A DNA stretch of 13,131 nt from positions 1-13,131 of the forward strand of contig CAJUHG010000075.1 in assembly GCA_910586005.1 (NCBI GenBank), read 5' to 3'. A program made the translations under genes and the position numbers. Below are positions 5,224 through 12,507 of this stretch, in pieces; the first letter of the stretch is position 1, and every line of letters starts with the position of its first letter. The DNA comes from an uncultured Lachnospiraceae bacterium (lineage in GTDB: Bacteria; Bacillota; Clostridia; Lachnospirales; Lachnospiraceae). The notes below the pieces were generated by a model. It did not search any database. It was not told where the DNA came from and saw only the letters and a program-made list of their open reading frames with translations.

Positions 5224-6235
5224 ATAGTTTTGGAAACTGTAATATTATTTCAAACCCTTCTTGCCATTGGGATTTTACATTTAATTCAATTTTCAAATCA
5301 TTTGCAATTGCTTTTGCCAAATACAAACCCATACCAGTAGCTTTTTTTCTTGCTGTTTCTGTGTCTCCAGTAAAACCCTTTTCAAACAGAAAAGGTAAAT
5401 CATAAGACTGAACACCTATTCCATTATCTTTGATATGAAGATAAATAAAAGGTTCTAATTGTTCTACAAAAAGAAAAATTTGAGGTGTTCCTTGGGGTTT
5501 ACAATATTTAATAGCATTGCTGATTACTTGACTTAACAGAAATTCCAATCCTCGTTCCTCTGACAACACCATAATCTTAGGAATTTTTTGTATTACTTGG
5601 AACTTCTTTTCTTCTAACAAAGGATAATAATTTTCTAATACTTCCATACAAACATCTGCTAATGAAAGAGGTTCAAACAAATAATCCTTATGTGTACCTT
5701 TCAAACGAGCATAATACAACATATGATTGACATATTCTTGCATTTTATTTTGTATATAATCTAATTTGTGAGAAACAGAAGTAGGAAATTCTTTTCTGCG
5801 GTTATCCATTAAAAATGCTAACAGTGAAATAGGAGTCTTAATTTCATGTGCCCAAGTTTCTACATATTCTTCATAATCTTTTAACTGCATAGACAAGCTA
5901 TGTTGCGTTTCTAATAATTCTCTTAATCGTTTGCCAATTTCTTGTATTACTATTTTTTCCCTACCACTAATAAGTTCCAATAGTTCCTCTTCTTTACGTT
6001 TCTCTGGATAATACAAAAACTCAAAAAATAACTGTTCTTTGTGCTTTTCTTTTTTTAGTATCCATAAAAAAGCTATAAAAAATATCAGAAAAGAACTTAG
6101 AATATTTACTGGAACTAACACATAAAATGCTTCTGCTTTTGCAAGCCATAACATAAATAAAAATATTAAATTGATACAAAATAATAATACAAACCATAGC
6201 ATATATTTTTTCAGATACTCAAAATAAACTTTCAT
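5222..6235 (-). CDS. BceS-type intramembrane-sensing histidine kinase
   Basis: The kinase has 337 residues with two membrane helices (about 12-31 and 38-60) and almost no extracellular loop, the mark of intramembrane-sensing kinases that read the state of a partner ABC transporter. A linker follows, then the H box ETWAHEIKTP with phospho-acceptor H130, the N box ISNAIKY (N240), the G1 box DNGIG (270-274), the F region LFEKGFTG and the G2 box GMGLYLAK (301-308). All kinase boxes are intact. It lies 34 bases behind the response regulator and is last in the operon; its stop codon merges with the terminator. The nearest ribosome site, AAAGGAA, is about 20 bases from the ATG, which is long, and an in-frame TAA 9 bases upstream rules out an earlier start. 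Translation may be weak. Confidence 0.93.
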   Translation of the reverse strand: MKVYFEYLKKYMLWFVLLFCINLIFLFMLWLAKAEAFYVLVPVNILSSFLIFFIAFLWILKKEKHKEQLFFEFLYYPEKRKEEELLELISGREKIVIQEIGKRLRELLETQHSLSMQLKDYEEYVETWAHEIKTPISLLAFLMDNRRKEFPTSVSHKLDYIQNKMQEYVNHMLYYARLKGTHKDYLFEPLSLADVCMEVLENYYPLLEEKKFQVIQKIPKIMVLSEERGLEFLLSQVISNAIKYCKPQGTPQIFLFVEQLEPFIYLHIKDNGIGVQSYDLPFLFEKGFTGDTETARKKATGMGLYLAKAIANDLKIELNVKSQWQEGFEIILQFPKL

Positions 6236-6269
6236 AACTTTTTATACACTCTAATTCCTTTCTAGGATA

Positions 6270-6947
6270 TCATAGTATATTAATCTCTTCCATCCGATAG
6301 CCTTTTCCACGAACTGGTTCTATTTTTTGAGGGATTCCCAAAACTTTCATATTCTTTTTTAAACGTGTCAAATTGACTTGCAATGCATTTTCATCAATAT
6401 ATTCTGTAGTTCCCCAAAGAACATTACACAAAGTTTCTTTTGTAATAATCTCATTTCTATTTATTAAAAATGCCTCTAATAATTTTCCTTGATTCTGTGG
6501 TAAAATAACAGACTGGTCCCGAATATATAAGGTATAAGTTTGTTTATCTAACAAATACCCTAATCCCTCTAGCAAATTAGAACGTCCTTCATAACGACGA
6601 AACAAATTGGATACTCTTGCTAATAAACGCTCACTCCTGCAAGGTTTTGTCAAATATTCATCTGCTCCTAAATGTAATGCCTGTAATTCATCTTTCATCT
6701 GATCTCGAGAAGTTAGAATTAAAATTGGAAAGGTACATTTCTGTTTTAATTCTTGGCAAATTTGAAAACCACTTTTTCCTGGCAAATTTAAGTCTAATAA
6801 TACTAATCCAGAAGTTAGTTGTAAAATCTCTTCCACTACTTGGGAAAATTCTGTAATACAAGTAACCAAATAACCAGCTTTTTGAAATATTTCTTCTAAT
6901 TCTTCTCTCATAAATACTTCATCTTCCACAATTATGATATGTTTCAT
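6270..6947 (-). CDS. BceR-type OmpR-family response regulator
   Basis: The regulator has 225 residues. The receiver domain (1-115) has acidic pocket E8-D9, phosphorylation site D52 (LVLLDLNLPG), T79 and K101 (GADEYLTKP). The C-terminal OmpR-type winged helix (about 128-222) contains NEIITKETLCNVLWG, NALQVNLTRLKK and VRGKGYRME. It should be phosphorylated by the kinase encoded next and activate the ABC transporter genes upstream. The frame begins two codons earlier at TTG (6953), but that is 3 bases from the AGGAAGG ribosome site; the ATG at 6945-6947 is 9 bases away and is preferred. It sits 21 bases after the permease gene. Confidence 0.95.
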   Translation of the reverse strand: MKHIIIVEDEVFMREELEEIFQKAGYLVTCITEFSQVVEEILQLTSGLVLLDLNLPGKSGFQICQELKQKCTFPILILTSRDQMKDELQALHLGADEYLTKPCRSERLLARVSNLFRRYEGRSNLLEGLGYLLDKQTYTLYIRDQSVILPQNQGKLLEAFLINRNEIITKETLCNVLWGTTEYIDENALQVNLTRLKKNMKVLGIPQKIEPVRGKGYRMEEINIL

Positions 6948-6968
6948 ATACAATTTCCTTCCTATTTA

Positions 6969-9110
6969 TTATTCTTCTCGCTCAGTTTTCATCAAGGTTA
7001 AAATATGTCTGTTGCTTGCCTTTGTCACTGCCAAAAGATAACCATATTCCACTACACTTAAAAATACAATCATAAAAATTGCAACAAACAATAACTTAGA
7101 CGTTCCGCCGCGGGCACTTGATGGAAGTAGTCCCATAAACAAAGACCAAACACCAAAAAAACTACTGAAAATTGCTATACACAAAGGCAAACCAAAATGC
7201 CATTTTATTTGTCTCTTAGCAGAACTGCAAAGATCATGATAACTGCTACCTAACTGAATTAAAATGCAATAACGTCGACTTGTATTTTGTTGTTGCATCA
7301 AAAATTGTACACCTAATACTGTATTTGCAATAATTAAAAATATAATAGCAAGATAAAGTGTAATATAACTTGCAGCTACCACATAAAATAATTGGCGCCC
7401 CATATTTTGTAGATAACTTTCATAGTCCAATTCTGTTTGTTTCAAATCCTCATTTACCTGAGTAATTGCGTGCATTAAGCCTTGTTCTTCTACTAATTCT
7501 GGTTTTAACACAGCATCCCAATAACTGCTATATCTTCCATTTGTCAAATGCTCAAATTCATCATCTCTTAAAATCAGTGCAAAGGACAAAGTAATAGAGC
7601 GGTCTACCACAAGATTTGTAGTTTGAAGTGTTCCTACTAAGTGATATTTCTCACCTGTTATTTCTGAGGGATTCTCAGATGACCATTCGGTTGTTTCAGA
7701 TATCCCCTCTGTGGCACTCCCATATGGCCATTCGTCCGTTTCACAATGTATGAAAACTTCTGGTTTTTGTTGTAACATTCGGTTTATCATTTCAATTTTT
7801 TTTGGACTTGCGAACTCTATATCCATATAAATTGCTGCTTGCTTTGGTTCTAATTCTAGTTCTGTTTTTCCAGCAAGCGCCAAAAGCTGATTGTATCCTG
7901 ATAAAGATATCACATGTGGAGAATTTGTATAACTTAAATTGTTAAGTAAAACTTCTTTTTCTGTGGATTCTGGCTCCTGTTGTAAAATTTTTTTTGCATG
8001 TTCCATTTCAAAAGTAGTATCTCTCTCTTCTGTATAAATATATCCTACTTTCATTTCAAATAAGTTGTCAAATTTATCTTCCAAATGATTCTTTCTTATC
8101 ACTTCTTCTACTTGCAAATCTTCTTCCCAGCTCTGTAAGGTATAATCTAATATGTGTGGTTCCTGTTTTCCATAACTACAAGAAGTAGCCATTCCAAAAC
8201 CAAAACAGCATAATGCAGCTAAAATCAGCAAAGAGCTTATAGAAAGAGAATTAGATTTACAGATAATATACTCTTGTAATTGTCTAAAAGTAAATACAGA
8301 GAGCTTTTTATTTTTTACAGGAGAACTTGCCAAAATTCCTACTATAAACCGCATTCCATAAAATACCAAAAAAGTTCCTAACACACCAAATATCAATGTA
8401 AGCCCCATCACAAATAAAGAAGTCCATGCAATTCCTCTTATTGCAAATAGATAAGCCACACTTAAACACAACATTCCTATCAACAAACATCCTATATAAA
8501 TGCTAGCAGAACGCTGATGTTTTGCATGTTCTGGTGTAGGAGAAAGAAGTTTTCCAATTTCCATACCAGAAATTCTACTGCTTAAGATAATAAATGCAAA
8601 AATTTTAATTCCAAGAAAGCCTAAAATAGTCCAGATTATTGCATTAATAGAAAATACAATTTGATGACCAAGAATACCAATTCCCACTAGACGGGCTGTA
8701 ATAAGACTTGTCAATTCTGATACTAATATGGCAATAGGAAGCCCAATTCCAAGGGATAATAGACTACTCCATAAATCCTCTGCCATTAACATGAAAAACA
8801 ATCTAGAACGTTTCATACCCATAATTAGATAGATACCAAATTCATGACTTCTGCATTCTAGTTGATATTTACCTGCAAAATATACTAAGAAAAATAGAAG
8901 AAATAAGGTTAAAGCATAAAGTAAAGGTATCATTTGTAAAAGTTTATCAACAGCATCACTTTCCATTTTCCTCAGAAAAATCATTACATCTTGATGTGCT
9001 AATGACAATACAATATAAAAAGATACAATGGATACAAGCAGAGAAGAAAAAAATATACGATTCTCTTTTCGACTGCGTTTACTATTGCGCCAAACCAATT
9101 CAAAGAACAT
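6969..9110 (-). CDS. BceB-type ABC transporter permease, 10 TM
   Basis: The permease has 713 residues with two FtsX-like domains. Predicted membrane helices lie near 19-40, 59-80, 108-135, 152-178, 203-224, 230-260, 288-310, 574-600, 636-661 and 672-695. A large extracellular domain of about 260 residues sits between helices 7 and 8, the layout that defines BceB/VraG-type permeases. In that family this domain binds bacitracin- or lantibiotic-type peptides or their lipid targets, and the transporter is both resistance pump and sensor. The extracellular domain has a Ser/Glu/Thr-rich patch at about 464-486. The start codon overlaps the ATPase gene by 11 bases, and AGGAGG lies within that gene's end, showing translational coupling. 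The actual peptide cannot be told. Confidence 0.94.
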   Translation of the reverse strand: MFFELVWRNSKRSRKENRIFFSSLLVSIVSFYIVLSLAHQDVMIFLRKMESDAVDKLLQMIPLLYALTLFLLFFLVYFAGKYQLECRSHEFGIYLIMGMKRSRLFFMLMAEDLWSSLLSLGIGLPIAILVSELTSLITARLVGIGILGHQIVFSINAIIWTILGFLGIKIFAFIILSSRISGMEIGKLLSPTPEHAKHQRSASIYIGCLLIGMLCLSVAYLFAIRGIAWTSLFVMGLTLIFGVLGTFLVFYGMRFIVGILASSPVKNKKLSVFTFRQLQEYIICKSNSLSISSLLILAALCCFGFGMATSCSYGKQEPHILDYTLQSWEEDLQVEEVIRKNHLEDKFDNLFEMKVGYIYTEERDTTFEMEHAKKILQQEPESTEKEVLLNNLSYTNSPHVISLSGYNQLLALAGKTELELEPKQAAIYMDIEFASPKKIEMINRMLQQKPEVFIHCETDEWPYGSATEGISETTEWSSENPSEITGEKYHLVGTLQTTNLVVDRSITLSFALILRDDEFEHLTNGRYSSYWDAVLKPELVEEQGLMHAITQVNEDLKQTELDYESYLQNMGRQLFYVVAASYITLYLAIIFLIIANTVLGVQFLMQQQNTSRRYCILIQLGSSYHDLCSSAKRQIKWHFGLPLCIAIFSSFFGVWSLFMGLLPSSARGGTSKLLFVAIFMIVFLSVVEYGYLLAVTKASNRHILTLMKTEREE

Positions 9111-9876
9111 TTTGTTTCCCTCCTCCTAATTGTGCCATTACTTGAAGGATTCGTTGATAAAATTCCTGTTGTGTTTCTTCAGGCAGTTTCCGCCGAAGCT
9201 CATGAAAAATTGTACCATCCTGAATAAATAAAATTCTACTACAATAACTGGCTGCATTAGAATCATGTGTAACCATTAAAATTGTTGCACTTCCTTCTCT
9301 ATTCAGACCAGCTAATTTTTCCATCAATGACTTTGCACTCTTAGAATCCAAAGCCCCTGTAGGTTCATCTGCAAGTACTATTTGTGGTTCCAAAATCAAA
9401 GAACGAGCTGCCGCAATTCTCTGTTTCTGTCCTCCCGACATCTGTGCTGGAAATTTATCCAATACTTCCATAATTTCTAAATATCCTGCTAATGCTTTTA
9501 TTCGCTCTCTAGATTCTTTTTCAGAAATTCCATGAATAGATAAAGGAAGTAAAATATTCTCTCGCCCTGTTAGATTATCCAATAATTCAAAATTCTGGAA
9601 TAAATATCCAATTTTTCTACCACGATACTCTGCTAGTTTGTGCCCTTTTAGAGAACGAACCTCATTTCCTTCTATTTTTATACTCCCTTCTGTAGGTTGA
9701 ATCACTGTGGCAATACAATTTAAAATTGTTGATTTTCCAGAACCACTACTTCCCATAATGCCCAAAAATTCTCCTGACATCACTTGAAAGGAAATGCCAT
9801 CTAAAGCTTTTGTCTGATTATTTTGCTTCCCATAATATTTTTTTAGAGAATCAATCTCAAGTATTTTTTCTTTCAT
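9100..9876 (-). CDS. BceA-type ABC transporter ATP-binding protein
   Basis: The ATPase has 258 residues and pairs with the downstream permease in a MacB/BceA-like transporter for cell-wall-active peptides. Motifs are complete: Walker A GSSGSGKST (42-50), Q-loop Q94 (YLFQNFELL), signature MSGGQKQR (146-153), Walker B IVLADEP (166-172, catalytic E171), D-loop GALD (174-177) and switch H204 (MVTHD). The start ATG has AGGAGG 8 bases upstream. It is the first gene of the operon, giving the order ATPase, permease, regulator, kinase. Expression probably depends on the regulator encoded in the same operon. Confidence 0.96.
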   Translation of the reverse strand: MKEKILEIDSLKKYYGKQNNQTKALDGISFQVMSGEFLGIMGSSGSGKSTILNCIATVIQPTEGSIKIEGNEVRSLKGHKLAEYRGRKIGYLFQNFELLDNLTGRENILLPLSIHGISEKESRERIKALAGYLEIMEVLDKFPAQMSGGQKQRIAAARSLILEPQIVLADEPTGALDSKSAKSLMEKLAGLNREGSATILMVTHDSNAASYCSRILFIQDGTIFHELRRKLPEETQQEFYQRILQVMAQLGGGKQNVL

Positions 9877-9896
9877 ATAAAATGCCTCCTTTGATT

Positions 9897-9980
9897 CTTA
9901 TGATTTTAGCTACATATAACAAATTTCATTCCCTATCATAAGGGATTTAACTTCTGTAATTATCATATCATAAGGCATTT
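9897..9980 (-). promoter_or_regulatory. Promoter region of the Bce-type operon with repeated sites
   Basis: Two copies of a 15-base minus-strand repeat, AAATCCCTTATGATA (9934-9948) and AAATGCCTTATGATA (9966-9980), differ at one base and are 32 bp apart, about three helical turns. A third core CTTATGAT lies on the other strand at 9897-9904. A candidate promoter is TTATGA (9936-9941), 17 bases, then TATATG (9913-9918) with an extended TG. The -35 is poor, as expected for an activated promoter, and overlaps the near repeat. The repeats are candidate binding sites for the operon's response regulator. Confidence 0.45.
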
Positions 9981-9991
9981 CTAAAAAACAC

Positions 9992-10771
9992 TTACATTAA
10001 ATGAAAGATTCTCTCTGTATTTTTCTTTGCATTTTCTATTAACACATCCTCTGGAACATTCATATATTTTGCCAAATCTCTAGCAACATATAAAATATTC
10101 TCTGGCACGTTGATTCTATTAAGTCCTGATATATTTTTAGGCGTCAAATAAGGAGCATCTGTTTCGATTAGAATCCTGTCCAATGGAATGATATGCACCG
10201 CCTCCCGCAATTCTCTTGCACGTCTATCATCACAAATCCATCCTGTAATACCAATAGAAAATCCCATAGAAAGATAGTTCTCTAAAGTTTCTTTATTTCC
10301 TGTAAAACAATGTACAACAGATTTTTGGCAAATATCAGAATGCTTTTTAAATCTAAGTATAAAGTCCCTAGCTGCACTACGCTCATGTAAAAATAATGGT
10401 TTATTTAATTTTTCTGCCAAAACAATATGTTTCTCTAAACATCTTATCTGATTTTCTCTTGTAGAAAACATTCTATCATAATCCAAACCACATTCACCAA
10501 TTGCAACTATCTTTTTATTTTCTTTTACTATCTTTTCTATAAAAAGAAAATCCCCCTGATTTGCTGAATCTGCATTATGGGGGTGAATTCCCGCTGTACC
10601 AAATACTTTATGATTTCTTGTAAAAGAATCAATTTTTTGGTTTTCTCTACGATTTGTTCCTGTTAAAATACAAGTCACACCTGCTTTTGTGGCATTTTGA
10701 ATTACTTTTTCTGGATTAGGAAATTGTTTACAAAATAAATTTAATCCAATATCATAATATTTTATCTGCAT
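9992..10771 (-). CDS. tatD: TatD-family metal-dependent DNase
   Basis: The protein has 259 residues and an amidohydrolase-like TIM barrel. TatD proteins are Mg2+-dependent 3'-5' exonucleases, linked to DNA repair and DNA breakdown. Instead of the DxHxH start common in the family it has YDIGLNL at the N-terminus, as in the enterobacterial TatD branch. It keeps TAGIHPHNA (metal-site His), AIGECGLDYDR (Glu), FLHERSA (His), HCFTGNKE (His) and IETDAPYL (Asp), plus GITGWICDDRR. All residues expected for activity in that branch are present. The ATG has GAGGA about 7 bases upstream. It has its own promoter and does not overlap neighbours; no clear terminator was found before the Bce-type operon. Confidence 0.93.
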   Translation of the reverse strand: MQIKYYDIGLNLFCKQFPNPEKVIQNATKAGVTCILTGTNRRENQKIDSFTRNHKVFGTAGIHPHNADSANQGDFLFIEKIVKENKKIVAIGECGLDYDRMFSTRENQIRCLEKHIVLAEKLNKPLFLHERSAARDFILRFKKHSDICQKSVVHCFTGNKETLENYLSMGFSIGITGWICDDRRARELREAVHIIPLDRILIETDAPYLTPKNISGLNRINVPENILYVARDLAKYMNVPEDVLIENAKKNTERIFHLM

Positions 10772-10851
10772 ATTTTTTCCTCACTACTCTTTTATAAAGC
10801 TTTACGAACTCTCGCAATGGCAAAAACAAGGGAAGCAAAATCACATAACAA

Positions 10852-10857
10852 ATTATA
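10852..10857 (-). promoter_or_regulatory. Extended -10 promoter of tatD
   Basis: The minus strand reads TGTTATAAT, a perfect -10 with the extended TG. No good -35 lies at 16-18 bases (TTCACA at 19 bases is the best). The predicted start near 10845 leaves a leader of about 74 bases to the tatD ATG. Confidence 0.45.
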
Positions 10858-10879
10858 ACACAATATAAATAGCCTGTGT

Positions 10880-11160
10880 GAATGGATTGAAATGCTTTTT
10901 ATTTTATAGGAAAGAAGGATTGATTAAATGAACATTATATCAAAGCGGATATTTGCAATACCCACAGGGCACGATGTCCGCTTTGCTACTTGCTTATAAC
11001 CTCATAGTTGCTCCCACGGCTTTTCAATTTCTGGATGAATGAATACAGTACAACAGCCTGCTTCAGAAGTTGCTATGACACTTATCATTCCGAGTCTTTT
11101 CCATAAATATTATGCTTAGATAGATGTAGTTTTAAATTCGACTTTGACATGCTTTTCCTA
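10880..11160. other. Gene-free stretch: structured or decayed sequence
   Basis: No convincing protein gene lies here, but the stretch is not plain AT-rich spacer. A 9 bp inverted repeat, CAAAGCGGA (10941-10949) and its complement (10977-10985), encloses a smaller stem that pairs best on the minus strand (10959-10963 with 10967-10971, using a G-U pair). Short open frames with ordinary-looking peptides exist on both strands: 10928-10999 plus (24 codons, AAGGA 9 bases before its ATG) and 11002-11088 minus (29 codons, ending IEKPWEQL). The minus one reads on after its TGA for 25 more sense codons. A decayed gene, a repeated intergenic element or a structured RNA all fit. Confidence 0.35.
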
Positions 11161-11228
11161 TTAAAAGAAATTTTTCTTCCTTTTGTTAATAGGTATACTT
11201 TTTTCCATTCAGTTTATCTATGAGCAAG

Positions 11229-11262
11229 AAAAAGGGCAGACTGACAAAACTGCAGTCCACCC
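11229..11262 (-). terminator. Rho-independent terminator (small RNA / GGGtGRT operon)
   Basis: On the minus strand GGGTGGACTG (11253-11262) pairs with CAGTCTGCCC (11234-11243) in a 10 bp stem with two G-U pairs and a 9-base loop, followed by five T (11229-11233). It is 190 bases past the GGGtGRT stop codon, unusually far for that gene alone. Confidence 0.8.
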
Positions 11263-11408
11263 ATAAACTTTAATTTCTCACTTAGAATACAAGATAGCAG
11301 AAAGCCTGCCTACTTGGACAATTCTGTAAGAAACTAAGAACAAGGTCTTAGTATATCCTTTACCTCAGACACCCTATTGTTATATCTCAAGATTTTATGT
11401 TATTCTTC
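11229..11408 (-). ncRNA. Candidate small RNA of about 180 nt
   Basis: Between the GGGtGRT gene and the decayed stretch, the minus strand shows a full transcription unit with no reading frame: a promoter at 11415-11443, a predicted start near 11408 and a strong terminator ending at 11229. The RNA folds into a closing pair (11394-11399 with 11262-11267), a 7 bp hairpin (11333-11339 with 11346-11352), and a long imperfect rod (11326-11333 with 11274-11281, 11321-11325 with 11284-11288, 11306-11309 with 11297-11300). Size and rod shape recall 6S RNA, but I cannot match its conserved parts. It could also be the 3' end of the GGGtGRT message. Confidence 0.45.
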
Positions 11409-11414
11409 TTAAAA

Positions 11415-11443
11415 AATATAGGCGTCTTACAAAAAATTCACAA
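11415..11443 (-). promoter_or_regulatory. Promoter of the candidate small RNA
   Basis: The minus strand has TTGTGA (11438-11443), exactly 17 bases, then TATATT (11415-11420). It matches the consensus at 4 of 6 and 5 of 6 positions and lies right after the GGGtGRT stop codon, pointing into the structured region. Confidence 0.45.
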
Positions 11444-11451
11444 TTAAATTT

Positions 11452-12462
11452 CTAGAACTTACCAGCCTTAGCTGCTTCCTCTATAGAAACTGCAACAGCA
11501 ACGGTAGCACCTACCATTGGATTGTTACCCATACCAATCAATCCCATCATTTCTACATGGGCTGGTACAGAGGAAGAACCTGCAAACTGTGCATCAGAAT
11601 GCATACGTCCCATGGTGTCTGTCATACCATAGGAAGCTGGTCCTGCTGCCATGTTGTCTGGATGAAGTGTACGACCTGTACCACCACCAGATGCAACAGA
11701 GAAATATTTCTTGCCCTGCTCATTGCATTCTTTTTTATATGTACCTGCTACTGGATGTTGGAAACGTGTTGGATTGGTAGAATTACCTGTAATAGACACG
11801 CCAACATTTTCATGATGCATAATTGCAACACCTTCTTGTACATCATCCGCACCATAACATTTTACAGTTGCACGAAGTCCATCAGAATATGCTTTTTCAT
11901 AAATAACATTTAATTTTGCTTCTTTATAGTCATATTTTGTCTCAACAAAAGTAAATCCATTGATACGGGAAATAATCTGTGCAGCATCTTTTCCAAGACC
12001 ATTTAAAATAACACGTAAAGGTTTCTGACGCACCTTATTTGCCTTTTCAGCAATACCAATAGCACCTTCTGCTGCTGCAAAAGATTCATGTCCTGCTAAG
12101 AAGCAAAAACATTCTGTTTCTTCTTCTAATAACATTTTGCCCAAATTGCCATGTCCAAGACCTACTTTTCTATGATCTGCAACAGAGCCTGGAATACAAA
12201 AAGCCTGAAGACCTTCTCCAATAGCTGCTGCAGCATCTGCTGCTCTCTTAGCACCTTTTTTAATTGCAATTGCTGCACCTACTGTATATGCCCAACATGC
12301 ATTTTCAAAACAGATTGGCTGAATCTTTTTTACTTGCTCATATACATCTAATCCAGCATCTTTTGTAATTTTCTCAGCTTCTTCGATAGAGCTGATTCCA
12401 TAGTTATTTAAAACAGAATTGATCTGGTCAATCCTTCTCTCATATGATTCAAATAAAGCCAT
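11452..12462 (-). CDS. GGGtGRT-family protein, function unknown
   Basis: The protein has 336 residues and belongs to the family named for its motif, here GGGTGRT at 259-265. Other conserved stretches are CFENACWAYT (51-60), GSVADHRKVGLGHGNLGKML (92-111), FLAGHESFAAAEGAI (121-135), HHENVGVSITGNSTNPTRFQ (216-235) and LHPDNMAAGPASYGMTDTMG (266-285). Several Cys and His residues (C51, C56, C118, C120, H216, H217) could bind metal. There is no signal peptide or membrane helix. The gene follows the NifU-like scaffold gene by 45 bases with AGGAGG 9 bases before its ATG, so the two are co-transcribed. Family members are typical of anaerobic Clostridia and usually neighbour such a scaffold gene. A role in Fe-S or metal chemistry is inferred from the partner only. 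Confidence 0.93.
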   Translation of the reverse strand: MALFESYERRIDQINSVLNNYGISSIEEAEKITKDAGLDVYEQVKKIQPICFENACWAYTVGAAIAIKKGAKRAADAAAAIGEGLQAFCIPGSVADHRKVGLGHGNLGKMLLEEETECFCFLAGHESFAAAEGAIGIAEKANKVRQKPLRVILNGLGKDAAQIISRINGFTFVETKYDYKEAKLNVIYEKAYSDGLRATVKCYGADDVQEGVAIMHHENVGVSITGNSTNPTRFQHPVAGTYKKECNEQGKKYFSVASGGGTGRTLHPDNMAAGPASYGMTDTMGRMHSDAQFAGSSSVPAHVEMMGLIGMGNNPMVGATVAVAVSIEEAAKAGKF

Positions 12463-12507
12463 TTGAAATGTCCTCCTATCTTTTTGAACAATGGTAACTA
12501 TTCGCGA

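Noticed and set aside
10817..10858. 14-codon plus-strand frame starting MAKTREAK
   Set aside because: It is too short and overlaps the tatD promoter and leader; no evidence that it is translated.
11162..11208. AT-rich inverted repeat CCTATTAA/TTAATAGG followed by a T run on the plus strand
   Set aside because: The stem is weak and interrupted, and no plus-strand gene lies upstream, so a terminator call is not supported.
11557..11913. 118-codon plus-strand open frame with many Cys and Thr
   Set aside because: It is antisense to the well-supported GGGtGRT gene, has unnatural composition and no ribosome site of note.
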